DNA of 64,000 nt from Aedes albopictus. Taxonomy: Eukaryota; Arthropoda; Insecta; Diptera; Culicidae. This document shows positions 43,935-56,290 of the stretch, piece by piece (the first letter of the stretch is position 1; the number at the start of each line of letters is the position of its first letter). The position numbers and the translations under genes are program-made. Below the pieces are notes generated by a model. The model saw only the letters and a program-made list of their open reading frames with translations. It ran no database searches and was not told where the DNA came from. The DNA is taken from contig NC_085138.1 of assembly GCF_035046485.1 (NCBI RefSeq), forward strand, positions 9,707,823 through 9,771,822, read 5' to 3'.

Positions 43935-46514
43935 AACGAGCCCCATACATTGGAAATTTGCCGTTCCGTTACAGATATTCGGGAGCGTAAGTGGAGATCG
44001 TTCAATTCGGCCCTCTGCACCATCATGGATGCTCAGTCAAGTATTTAAGTATGGACCATGAATACTGGGCAACGTTCATGCAAAAATGCATGAAATTAAG
44101 TTGGTCGTAAAAGAGCATGATTCTAATTAGTTTGTAAGGATTTCATACTTATTTTCTGCAACTTTTAAAGAATCTCTTAGAAATGCTTTCACATAGGGTA
44201 CTTAACATTTTTTATAAGTTGTGCATTGTTTTATAGAAAGCCCCTATTATGAAATAATGAAGCATGGGCTGCAATTATAAAGAATTAGGGTTTCACTGAT
44301 GAGTGATGATGGTACTGTGTAAAATTGTGCATCTATCCAATAGCCGAACACCAAACCATTACAGCTTGTTGTTTCTTTCCGTTTCTGCTGCGATCGATCG
44401 CAAGTTCAATGAGCTTCGCTTATGAAAATTTCAATTTCATTGAACTTGCCTGTGTTCGCTTTTGATTTCCTACCACAACAAATGCGCGCATCCAATTGAC
44501 CACACGGTGGCGATCCGAACCCCCATAATCCATTCACCGATTCCACCACCACCAAAATCGAGAAGCCGAATCTGCAGTCTGCAGGCACCCTTCCTCATCA
44601 GCTGTTGTGTGGAGAGTCGGCGTGAACAGCGACGAATCGCCACCTTCATTCGACGGGTCCGAAATTTGAGAGAAACGGTCCGGACGAGGTCTCTTCAATA
44701 TCCACTTATCCAATTAGCCGCCTCCAAGCGAGGACCGCAGCCCCGGAAAGGGGAAGTTTGTGTTGGCATGTGCCGCGTGTTTTTGGTCTGATAGATACCA
44801 CTACTGCCGCCACCTACGTCCGAATTGCACAGGCAAACAACAATAACTTTGTTTCGTTTTTGTTTTATTCTTTTCTCCCGAGATGAGTCACGCTCGATTT
44901 CATTGGATTAGGCTCCCGCGATACTCAATGAGTCGTCCAACCAAAGTTTCCAACTTTCCATTTAGCGTAGATAGCCCTGCTGTTTTTTTCGGTGGTAATG
45001 CTGTTCCTTGATTAGATCTGACGACGTCTACACTGTGATAGATTGTTTCCCGGGCGATAACGGATGACTGCAAAATTGGGGTGAAAAATGCCCGCCAGAC
45101 AGTATAGATAGTCGTGAAACACGATCAAAGGAAGAGCGGACAGCCTGCAGTAAATTCATCGTGACCGAAATGGATGGGAATCAGGGGGTCCATAAATTCG
45201 GGAAAGTTGATTAGCCACCCATTCAACGCGGTAATTGCATCTTCCACAGGCCTTAAGCTGTTTTCAAATTATTGGACAGCCGTAATTGCTGCAATACAGC
45301 AGCCGCCCCTCCATCACCTAATTGTGCGGTGGCTAACGTGATCAAAGACACGGCCAAATTGCAGATAAGACATGTAGCTTTCTCCGTACAAGCAATAAAA
45401 GTTCTACGTGATATTCATGCTTTTGCTCCTGATCCTCCTACTTCAGCCGGAGCAACGGCAATGCTCATATATTTGCCGTTGTCAGTTCTCTTTGGGTACC
45501 GTCGATGAGGGTGATTTGATTACGTTGAAACATTATTGTACAGAAATGCTCATTTCATTTGTCGAAGCACTATTGAGTTTGATCAAAATATACAAAACTT
45601 CGATAATAAAACTTATGAAGTACCGAAAGTTCTTCTTTGAAGTAAAATCTTGATTTGAAACTCCTCAAACTTCCTTGATAACAAAAATTAATCCAGAATA
45701 ATCAAATTCCCCTCGGTCCACGGTACTTGGTAGGGTAGCTATGCGCCTATACATCCTTTTCTGTTCGTTTCCGTTCCGAGAATAAACCCCCTCAGAGCTT
45801 GGATATCAACTCCATCCTTCTCCGTCGTCAGAACCAAAGAAACGAAATAAAAAGAGAGAAAAAAAACACGGGGGGAACAAGCAGTTCTTGTTGGATTCGC
45901 TCTACTAATCGAATTAGGTAGATAGGTTGGTACGAACGTCGGCAATAATTTAATGAAACACCTGGCTGCCTGCCTGCCTGCGGTGGTATATCTTTTTGAA
46001 TAAATAGAAATCAGCCTCCGCAAGGCGGAACCGGATGCTTCCGGTAGCTACTGACTGGTGGTGGCGCTAGCAATTGGGTGTGTTAGCGAACCGGATTAGT
46101 GCTGTTCGAGTTCGAATCAATTAATGTTGTAGGTAAGGTTTATGGTCTTTGTCAGGCACCCAGAAGGCAATGAAAAACGTGCCTTATCTTTTGATGTTAT
46201 ACGCTTGCGTTAGATTGAGCAAAATTTTCAATTTTGCTAGAAACATTGTCTTGTTGACTGTAAAGGACCACCGGTTTTATTAGTGTTTTATACATGGTGC
46301 ATTTGCGGAAGTAAATTTTTCCTGACTACAGTTTCTCCAAAAACCTATAGACACATCGAATTTAAATTTCACGACTCACATTATTGTTAGCTGTTCAGGT
46401 CCGAGAATGTAAGGAACCGAGATGGGCTTATATCTGCACCACCTTTTTGTTAAAATACTGTCGCGTTCAGTTTCATTCCCGTACTTTGTTGCACCGACGT
46501 AGCATTTTCCACCT
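43935..46514. other. Mostly repeat-poor stretch, no recognised gene
   Basis: 44340-44800 and 45060-46130 are GC-richer and low in repeats. Frames of 60-109 codons occur but overlap on both strands and have no family match. I infer host non-coding DNA, perhaps an intron. Confidence 0.35.
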
Positions 46515-46523
46515 TTACCTTGG

Positions 46524-46765
46524 GGCTCTACCCCATTTGGCATAATACCATTTGGCAAGACGCCGTTTGACATAATGCAGAAGAACAGCCTTCTTTGCAA
46601 GAATGTTCATAATCCTTGTTATGCCAAATGGCCATTACGCCAAATCGCCATTATGCCAAATGGTCATTATGCCAATTGGCCATTATGCCAAATGGCTTTT
46701 ATGCGAAATGACATTATGCCAAAAGACATTATGCCAAATGACATTATGCCAAATGGGGAAGAGCC
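46524..46765. mobile_element. Foldback-like element D (GCCAAATG array ends), 242 bp
   Basis: Inverted ends GGCTCTWCCCCATTTGGCAT match over 23 bp. The flanks TTACCTTGG (46515-46523) and TTACTTTGG (46766-46774) match at 8 of 9. The right side has nine 15-16-bp units (GCCAAATGGCCATTAT and variants), and the left has two or three in inverse orientation. The short centre contains GAAGAACAGCCTTCTTTG, whose complement holds the core GGCTGTTCTTC of the family module. Confidence 0.8.
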
Positions 46766-46774
46766 TTACTTTGG

Positions 46775-47325
46775 TTCCCATTGCCTACTCTCCAAATGTT
46801 CAGAAGTGTTACTTCCACCTTTCAATCACTTCACGTCCATCCATCAGGTGTGGCTTCGTGGGCTAGTGTTTTAGTCCACGATAAAAAAAAAACATAACAG
46901 ACCAGCTATGGATCTGGCCACTTTCGGATATTGTTGAATCGTTTCCGATAGGTACCTGCAAAGAACACTTTCAGAATTTCTCTCAACTTCACTGTTCGAC
47001 GACTCAGATTTCATGATTTTTAATCCATTAATCCAGATGTCCATAGGCACCGTGCTGATGACCAAAATAAGAACGGGATTATACGAATTATTTGGAATAG
47101 AAATTTTTCACCATTTTGATAGACTTAATCGATAGTTTCGTTACGTATCACTACTGTAATCTGTAGAACGTCTCCTTAAATCTTTCTCTTAAATTATGAA
47201 AAGTTCATGCAATGCTACAGAAAGTAATGCTACTTATTAAATCTTCGAAAACTATTCAATTAGAACCACAAAAATATTTGGAGCAAGAAGAGGATATGGT
47301 GTAGAAAAATGCAATTTACAGATAG
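46775..47325. other. No recognised feature
   Basis: AT-rich DNA with short frames only. No repeat structure or family match was seen. Confidence 0.3.
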
Positions 47326-47885
47326 TTGTTCAATGCCTCGATCAGAATTTCGTTCTGTTGAACACTTTTAGATGTATCGCATGCGTTTGGTGCACTTTTA
47401 TATTTGACCAATTTCGGTGGGACACCCGGAACTGGTTCCGAAACACTACCGGTTGTCCCAAATATGGTCTGAGACTATTTTCTCACTAATCGTTCATTAG
47501 GTTTTCCAAAAAGCTGCTATTTGATGTGTCGCATGCATGATTTTTGTTTACTTTTACATTTGGACACTTTCGGCGGGGCACCCAGAACCGGTTCCGGAAC
47601 ACTAGCCGTTCAATATGGTCGGAGGCTATTTTCTCGCGTTCCGTTCATCGGGATAGCGAAAAAGCCGCACTAAAATCGGTTGAGGTTTACTGTCAAAAAG
47701 TGACGTGAGTTTTTTTGTGCACACACATACACACATACACACACACAGACATCACCTCAATTCGTCGAGCTGAGTTGATTGGTATATGTGACTCGACCCT
47801 CCAGGCCTTCTATCAAAAAGTCCATTTTTGAAGTGAACATATAGCCTTTCCAGTACACTTAGTGTACGAGCAAGGCAAAAAGAAA
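47326..47885 (-). repeat. Abundant Aedes-type repeat, inverse orientation
   Basis: Two related stretches of about 185 bp (GCATGCGTTTGGTGCACTTT... and GCATGCATGATTTTTGTTTA...), each with ACCSGGAAC-type words, precede a (CA)n tract and CAATTCGTCGAGCTGAGTTG. The last part is the complement of the family at 62347-63960. Non-coding, with unit architecture as there. Confidence 0.6.
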
Positions 47886-47922
47886 AAAAACCAGTGGCCC
47901 AGTGGAGAATTTCCCGTGTGGC

Positions 47923-48030
47923 GAAAAATTTTCACCGATTGGTGCGGGAATTGAACCCACACTCCGAGGCATTATGAAACGCCTAGACGACTGATGCCGC
48001 TAACCGCATGGCCACGAAGGTGAGACGTTT
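47923..48030 (-). mobile_element. tRNA-derived SINE head
   Basis: On the minus strand it reads CTTCGTGGCCATGCGGTTAG (box A) and GTGTGGGTTCAATTCCCGC (box B) at tRNA spacing. The sequence is tRNA-like but imperfect. The body would lie to the left (TGGTGAAAATTTTTCGCC), where it is short. Confidence 0.6.
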
Positions 48031-48224
48031 CCAGCTACTTGCCCTACCTTCCTTTTGGTTTCCATCATAAAAAAGTAATACATTTGGCATTAAGGGGTCA
48101 AAAATGGCCAATAACTTTTACACACTCCAAAAAAATCAATTTTTGATCTCGTTTTCATTCTTTTTGGCTTAAAAAAACATATAAGCTCCAAGAATCGGAC
48201 CGTGATTTAATCAAAGTTATTCCG

Positions 48225-49240
48225 GAACATGGGCACCTGTAACCAGTTCCAGAAGATGCCCAGCAATTCCTCCAACGGTTCATCCAGAAATTTCTTCAAG
48301 GTTTCCTCCAAGATTTTCTTTGGAAATTTCTTCGTGGATTTCTTCGTGGATTTCTTCAAGAATTCATCCGGGAATTTCTTTAGGAATTTCTCCAAGGGTT
48401 TCTCCAAGATTGTTTCTAGAGATTCCTCCAGGAAGCTTTCCTTTAGGAAATTCCTTAATTGATTCCTCCAGAAATTGTTCCAGGGATTCCTCCAAGGATT
48501 CTTCCAAGGGTTCCTCCAGGAATTCCTCTGAGATCTCTCCATGAATTCTTCTGAAAATACTCTAAGATTTTCTCCAGGGATTTCTTTCTGTGGGGTTTTC
48601 AGGGCCCTTCCAGAAAATGCTCCATGGATTACTTCAAGGATTCCTCCAGGAATCACAACGAGAATTCCTCCACGGATTCCTTGACAGGTTCCAAGAGTTT
48701 CTTCTTTTCCTTTCAGAAATCTCTCCAAAAACACCTCAGGGATTCTTTCAAAAGCTGCTCGAGAGATTCTACCAGGAACTGCTCCAGAAATTCCTCCAGT
48801 GCTTTCTCCAAAAATTCCTCTAGGCATTTCTCCAAGAGATCTCTTAGAAATTCATCCACAGATTCCTCCAAAGGTATATCTAGGGGCTATTTCTGGAGAA
48901 ATCCCCGAAGGAATTCAAGGAGAAGATTTTCAGACATTTCTGGGAAAATTTTGGTAGAAATCCTGGATCTTTGGAGACATTTCAAAAGAATTTCATAGAA
49001 ACACCTGGAGATATTTCGAATGAGTTTATGGAGGAATCTCAGAGCAATCCATCGAGAAATCCTGAAGGTATTCTTGAAAGCATCCCCGGAAGAATCCACG
49101 GAGGAATTTCTGGATTAATCCCTGAAAAAGTATCGTAGGAATTCCTTGAGAAATTTCAAAAGAAATTCCTGAAAAATATCAGATGAATTCCTGGAGAAAC
49201 CCTTGGAGAATTTCTAAGAGGAATCCCAGGAAGTTTTATC
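48225..49240. repeat. Degenerate AATTCCTCCAGG array
   Basis: The same 12-bp style repeat as at 40-42 kb. The orientation changes near 48890, from TTCCTCCAAG to GGAGGAATCT words. A 206-codon minus-strand frame (48207-48827) is a repeat translation. Confidence 0.65.
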
Positions 49241-49287
49241 ATTTAAATAATTTATTTATTTATTCTATTATACACCATCCGACACTA

Positions 49288-49454
49288 CCCAAGCAACACA
49301 CATGTTATAATAAAGTTACGACAGCGCAAGTTTTGGTTATATAGAAGTTTATTTTACGTAATTCTAACATTGTGTTGGAATAACGTAAAATAAACTTCTA
49401 TACAACCAAAACTTGCGCTGTCGTAACTTTTGTATAACATGTGTGTTGCTTGGG
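49288..49454. mobile_element. Palindromic TA-target MITE, 167 bp
   Basis: The arms start CCCAAGCAACACACATGTTA and pair over about 75 bp on each side of a short loop (TAACATTGTGTTG). TA is at 49286-49287 and 49455-49456. The whole unit can fold into a single hairpin. Tc1/mariner-type target, non-coding. Confidence 0.85.
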
Positions 49455-49456
49455 TA

Positions 49457-50045
49457 TGTCTTAATGATAGTTCATGAAAGTCGTAGTCTCTCCAGCGATG
49501 CAGCAGCCGTAGAAAGTCGTGATTACGAAGTGATTAACCAGGAATGTTTACATCAACCAACTGCAGGAGATTGAGAGCATCTATGTCTCAATATAACAAT
49601 CTGCTGATGAACAGGGCATTAAGCGTCTATCTTCTGTGTTTTAATGTTTCGACTGATAAGGATCAACAGCAACAACAGCATAAGCTCTTCATTCTATCGT
49701 CTACAAACTAAAAAAAACAGCTATCAGGGCCAAAAGTAGGTAAAATGATCCCACTCACGTAAAGATCATGTGAACAAAAAAAACTGTAAAATAAGTAATA
49801 AGTAAGCAAAATTAACAAACTAATGCTCATAGAACACTAAGCTAAAAACTAGGCTCTGACCAAAATAATGCATTACACCAAGGAGAAGAGAAAGAAGAAG
49901 TAACAAGGATCACTTTGATAATCTCTGCCCTATAATTTTCATTTGTGAAAATTTATCATATCTTAATCTTTGCTACAGCTTCCTTGAGCTTGAGCTTGAT
50001 TGACCACCCGATGCTACTCCAGTATCGCCAAACCAGCTATAATCA
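49457..50045. other. No recognised feature
   Basis: AT-rich, with a GCAACAACAGC patch near 49669. No frame, terminal repeat or array was recognised. Confidence 0.3.
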
Positions 50046-50432
50046 CACAAGGAACCAATGAGATATCTGCCGGGGACCAGTAGGGATCTTCAGTGTGTGA
50101 GTGTTGGCGATCATCTATTTTTAGGCGACAATGGCGCCTGCCACGTCAGGTTGAAGGTCAATGTGGGGAAAGGGAAGGAAATGATAATTGCAATCATTCG
50201 TATGCACAGCAGACCAAATATACCTCTGCGTCTGCACAAATTCATGCGGATGTCGGAGTGTTGGTAGGATATGGTTGGCAGAGAGTTCACACATTGGTGC
50301 ATGGATGCCAGGCATAAGGTGATAGATTAGTGTCATGATATGAAGCTAATGCGGCACAGTTCGACAGTGAACCTAGGACTTTCTGCATACGAATCAAAAG
50401 CGGTAGCCACTAGACCACCAAGCCCGTCTTTA
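50046..50432 (-). mobile_element. tRNA-derived SINE-like repeat
   Basis: The minus strand from 50432 reads GGGCTTGGTGGTCTAGTGGC (box A) and, near 50375, CCTAGGTTCACTGTCGA (box B). The rest, leftward to about 50050, is a likely body containing GGCGCCATTGTCGCC-like sequence. Short overlapping frames on both strands are not genes. Confidence 0.55.
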
Positions 50433-52558
50433 ATCATATCTTAATCTCATCATATAATGTTCATCTCTTAATCTTTACTACAGAACAAAAAAAACATCGT
50501 TTCTCATTCCCTTTCATTGCGATGTCACAACCGTTCATTGTTCCATCTACCATGAACGACAGTAAAACTCCAGTTCCATCAGTCATCCGTCCAGTAGGCA
50601 ACAACGTTTGCCTACCGATAGATAGGTTTCGCGCGCTCCAAACCAACATTCTTCATGGTTGCTTCACCGATTTGTCATCATAAATCACGCAAAATTTCTC
50701 GGCATCGGCTTTGCCCGTCTACGAAGACGACAACGACGACAACGACAACGAACCAACTTTCACTTCAACAACCTTTCCACAAAACGGACGGCTCGCTTGT
50801 GCCGCTGCCACCGTTGCGTTGCCTCGGTCTTTCATTCATTTGCAACCATACACAACCGTATGACATATGGGGAGCCACCGACAGCAGTGCGTGGATCACC
50901 GTGATCTTCATTCATACCGTAGCTCTGGCAGCATGTTCGAAGCTGGTGGACTAACAGACAGACAGACAGGGCGCTTCCGAAAACTTTGGGTCAAGAGCGA
51001 CTCGCCTTCACAGCCAGCAGGCCAACCGTTTCGTTTCAATTTGCACTCCCCCTCCCCACCATCCTCGGAGTTCGAATCGGATAACGCACACTGAAAATTT
51101 CGATTTCATTTCGTTGCACGATGATTTGTTTGTCTGTTTGTTTGAACTTTTCGAACTGCCTTTGGACGAACGACGATGCGCATCAACCATCCATCCATCC
51201 GACCACCGGCTATCACCCCCCACCCGGGGAGAGGGAGATTTTCTCACATATGGACCGTTTAGCACGTCCGTCGTCTTCATCGTCGTCATCACAAAGTTGG
51301 AGATGTTTGATTAGGCAAGTTTCACTATCGATAAACAACTAAGATGGTAATTTGCCCACTCGTTTGCAATCTATCTATACCCAGTAGGGGGCTCCAACAC
51401 TTTACACGCATTGGGTGGAAAGTTCACATCAGACTTTGTCATCATCGGCGAGCTGGACTCTCATCATCGAGTGTGGTCTGCTGTGCTGCAGTCATGTTTG
51501 TTGAGATTTAAATGGTGGTTTTAAGGACAGACTTGTTAGAATCCCAAAATGGCCGCCACAATGGCCGACTTTGGCACCTACTCACGATTTTGAAAGCACA
51601 AATCTCTCCATAAACAAAATCAGTGCACCTGAGATTCTTATTTTAAGCTTATTACAAGTGAGCAAGAGCAGAATAATAAAATTCACTGTTGTTTGAAGCT
51701 TTCTTCTTGAGATTTGTGCGTCCGAAGTTCTGATGCACTGTTGAAGCGGGATTTCAAGACGTTTGTCCTTAAAGCGTTGCACTTATGCAACTTACGCGTT
51801 GGCTATTGATGCTGCTAATCACATGTAATGGTTTTAGATGGATATATTCAAGGACGTCAAGCTGTTCAATGAAATTTGTCAAATAATTGAAGCTAACTAA
51901 TCTGAGCATAAACAGATTGGGATATTAAACAAATGGAAATGTTGATTCCAAGTGAGTACTTTGAAATTGGTCATGAAATTAAATTTTTTGATTTTTGGGG
52001 TTCGTTGCTTGTGAAATTTCCGACAAAGTGTTCAAGTCTACAAGACAAGTTTTATAAACAAAAGGAGGGGGAGGGGTATCTTGTGAGTTTTTAGGCGATT
52101 CAAGATATTTCGAAAAGTTTCAGAAGGCTTCAAAGGAATTTGGTAGAATGTAACCTTCTTCGTGCATTAGCTGACGTTCATCCCGCTGACGTAGTGCAAG
52201 TTTAGGGGTCATAATGACCCCAATGCACGACTAGGGTTAAAGGAAGTCGGTCTCTCGGTAGTTTTTGAACGGTTTCAAGGCATTTTAGTGGTTTTAGGGG
52301 GCTTCAGTTTAGTTTAAGGATATTCCATTTCAAAGCACCTAAAGTGGATTAGGAGGTTTCCTGGCTAGACGCCTTAAACGTAATGAATACACAGTTACTG
52401 TGTACAGCTGTTGTTAGAAGGCGCAGTATCATAACGTCGGAGGCCATAATATCCCTGGACTTTATGGCGCATTTTTCCATGGCATAACGTCCGACCATGA
52501 AGATACACCAGAATGTCCAAATTTCGCAAAAAAAAATGTGACTTAACGACCAAGACAG
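50433..52558. other. Repeat-poor island, then AT-rich DNA
   Basis: 50460-51310 is GC-richer, with an (ACG/ACA)n run near 50720-50750 and (CGT/CAT)n near 51270-51290. Frames of 60-99 codons on both strands have no family match. 51310-52558 shows no clear structure. Probably host non-coding DNA. Confidence 0.35.
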
Positions 52559-55354
52559 TACCCGAGCAGATGAGAATAGCAAGTTAATAACTACGAAATC
52601 ACATAACCTGTTTTTATATCTTGTTTTGTTATTTTTAAATTATCAAGGCATAGCTTTACCATAATAAATTTTGTTGGACAATCTCATTTTGTTATAATCA
52701 AGCTATTGATATTCATCAACTAAATTACATTAGAATAACATGTTTTGTTGAAGTACAAGTTTAGTTATTGTTGTACTATTGATCAACTTATCAGCAATAG
52801 CACCACAGTATCAAGTTTTGAAATCACACAGCAGCAATGTGACAATTATTTCCTGTCCCTTTGTGTTGTTCCATTTTTGGATTCAATTAAGAAGGAAATT
52901 TCTGAACGACTCCTTTTAAGAATTCCCTAAATAATTTTCGGATAAGCACTTGGAAGTTCTGGAGGAACCTTTCGATAAATCCCTGGAGAAGTCTTCAAGA
53001 GAACTCCTGGCGCAATTTTCTTAGAAATTCCGAAGGTAATTCTTCTGAGCAATTTTAGTGATCCATTAAAACAAAGTTTTCAGAAAAGTTGTAATAATCT
53101 GTACAATATTTCCAATATCTCAAAAAATTTCTGTAAAACTGTTGAGCATTCTAAGATTTCTTTAGTTTCTTTGCTAAAAAAACAAAACAAAAGTCACAAA
53201 TTGCTATCGACGATCAAACTTTTTCAAGTACACGTGTTGATTTCAAAACCGTGCTCCGAAAACAATTAAAGTAAAACAGTTTATAAATAACAGGTAAAAA
53301 TCAAAGCTCGTCGTATTTGATAGTATAGAAATTACTAGGTATAATTCGATTATCTTGCGACTTCAAATATCTTAGAATGAATTAAAAGCTGAATATAGTA
53401 TTTTTCGAACATTTTGAAAATATTTCTTACGTCAGAGTGATGAACCTCATGTTATTGGCGGGTTTGTGAGACAAAGCGTATAACTTTACAATGGCGTATC
53501 TAGGAATTTGGAGGCCCGGTGCGAAACAAAATTCGTGGGCCCCCATGAAAATTACTGATCGCACTGTACAAAACGATGAAAAAACCAATGAAATCCATCA
53601 ATGAACGTAAGATTTTTTCTAAGAATTGTGTCGAATTTTTTTAACAAATTTTTTGAGAATTGTACCAAGTAATCTTTAAGGAATTCCTTCAAAGATTGCC
53701 TTACCGTTTTCTTTGAAAAAAAAAATCTTTCTTGAAGAATAATTTGTTTTCAAGAATCTTTCAAGTCGTTAATGCAAGGATGTCATTCAGTATTTCTATA
53801 AGCACTCCTTCAGGAGTTCTTACAGTGTTGTCTCCGAGGATGTTTTCAAAAATACTTCAGAGTACTTCAATAGATTCTTGCAAAGGCTTCATCGAGTATT
53901 TCTCGAAACATTTGTTCAGGAAGTCCACCAGGGTTTCTATCAATAATATCTCTGAGGATTAATTTAGAAGATTCCAGAAAAAAAAAACTACAAAAAATCT
54001 CCAAAGATTTTTTTTGGAACCACATATTCTTCCGAAAAAATAAAATCGGAACCGGGTTCTGTTGGGGTATCCCGATTATTTCATAATCGGAATCTCCATC
54101 TAAAAAATAGTCGAAATCCAAAATTTCATCATTTTTGGTGCCCGGGAACTATTTTTAAAATCCATTTAAAGTTTGTATGTGGATTTTTTTTGTTCGGGGT
54201 GAACTGTAATTTTATCGATTGAATTGTCATTCTACCCACGGAAATTAAAACTGTTTAGTTAATTTAACCGGGAACACAAACACAACACAAAGGAATTGAA
54301 ACGCAATAAAATCACGTTATGCTCACAAGGATTCCAAGGATTTCTTCAGAAATTCCTCCAATGATTCCTTAAAGAACGCTTGTTTCGATAAAAATCTGCA
54401 AAAGTTCTTCAAGTCCCAAAGAATCCGTTGGATAATATTTTTTTAAATCTCCAAAATCGCGCGTCCTGAAGGGTTAAACTGATGTCCCCAAGTATTTCAC
54501 AAATTATTTTTTTCATATCATATCTTTCGGGCATTCTTTCATGCAAGGATTTCTTCATGTATTCATATAATTACTTCAGCAAGATTTTTTCGAAGATTTT
54601 TAAGAAATTCCTCCAACAATTTATTCAAGGATTCAAGAACTCCTCATTAGAAATTAAAAAAAAACTTAAGTTTTTTTTTCAAGAAATAAAATTAAAAAAT
54701 TTTTTTTTCAGAAATTGCTTTGTGATTTTGTTAGGAAATTGTTTGTAAACTTCTCTGGTTATTTTTTTTTTGGAAATTCCTTAGGTAATTCCATGCGATT
54801 TTCTTCGACCGTTCCGTTTTAAATTCTTGGATATTGTTTTTTAATTCGCAAGAGTGTATCTCATAGAACTGCAAAACCAGACAAAAACCAGCTGCATAAC
54901 AGACGTAATTCCGTAAAGAATTATGAAAAAAAAACCAGGGGAATTACCAAAGGAATTTTCTGAGGAATTACCGGAGTCAGTCAAACGAATTGACTAAGGA
55001 ATTTTCAAAGTACCTGTCGAATGAATTTCTGAAGGAACTATAGAAATAAAAACAAACGTAAATTTCAGGCATATTAGCAAAGGGACTGCCGGTGAAACTT
55101 TCAATGAAATTGCTGAAATCTCGCAGGAGTTTCCTGATAAATTTCCAAAGCAATTACCAAAAGAATATTAAAACTTCAAAAAACATAACTAAAATCAATT
55201 TCGTATATAATTGCCAAAAAATTATCAAAAGAAGTACCAAAACAAATTCCAAAGGAATTGCCGAAAAAAATTCCAAATGAATTAACCAATCAATTTCCAT
55301 ATGAATTGGCGAAGAAGTTTCCAAAAGAGTGTTAAAGTTATTCCCAAAGTAAAT

Positions 55355-56290
55355 ATCAGATAATTTTTCAAATGAATAGTTAAAACACAGCAAAAGGTTG
55401 CAGACAAAATTTTTGAAGAAATTTCCGTAGAAATAAGAATCTGAAGTTCGTAAAGTCATTGCTGAAGCATTGCCGAGAGTACATTAAAGAAGTTTTCAAA
55501 GGAATTGCCTAACAATTTCTCAATAGATTTGCCGCAGAAATTTTCAATGATACTTCTAACAGAGATCCTAAAAAAAAGCTTGAGAATTTCTACCAAAGGG
55601 ATAGCGCACTCAATTTTCGACACAATAGCTGAAACAGTTTCCAAAATAATAGCCACAGAAATTTTCTAGAAATAATGCAGAATGAAATCAGAAAAAAAAT
55701 CCTTAGGGAATTCCCAAAGGAATTTCCGAAGAAAATTTTTAGAGTATTTGCTGAAGAGATTAAGATATTCCGTAACGAATTGCTGCACGGATTTTCAAAG
55801 TAATTGGTGAAAAAAAAAATCCAAAAGAAATTTCCGAAGAAATGCATCAGAAATTGTAATAAAAAAAATTTCCTTCCAGAATTCTCACAGAAATTCCTCC
55901 AGAAAATTCTACTGTGATTCTTTCAATGAATCCTTCAGGTATTCTTACAAGGTTTCCATCAGGAACACCAGTTTCGTCCAGATTCACTTCACAAAACTTC
56001 TAAAAATGTGGAATTCTTAAAAAACTTTTTATAGAATTCATGGGAATACATTTAATTGAAGAACATTTTTTTAGGATCTCTGGTAGAAGTATCATTGAAA
56101 ATTTCTGTGGCAAATCTATTGAGAAATTGTTAGGCAATTCCTTTGAAAACTTCTTTAATGTACTCTCGGCAATGCTTCAGCAATGACTTTACGAACTTCA
56201 GATTCTTATTTCTACGGAAATTTCTTCAAAAATTTTGTCTGCAACCTTTTGCTGTGTTTTTACTATTCATTTGAAAAATTATCTGATAAT
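55355..56290. repeat. About 220-bp inverted repeat pair
   Basis: 55355-55573 and 56072-56290 are inverted copies at high identity (ACTTCAGATTCTTATTTCTA and its complement lie within). They give mirror frames that begin MTLRTSDSYFYGNFF on the minus strand at 55459 and on the plus strand at 56183. About 500 bp of degenerate DNA separates them. Not a gene. Confidence 0.8.
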
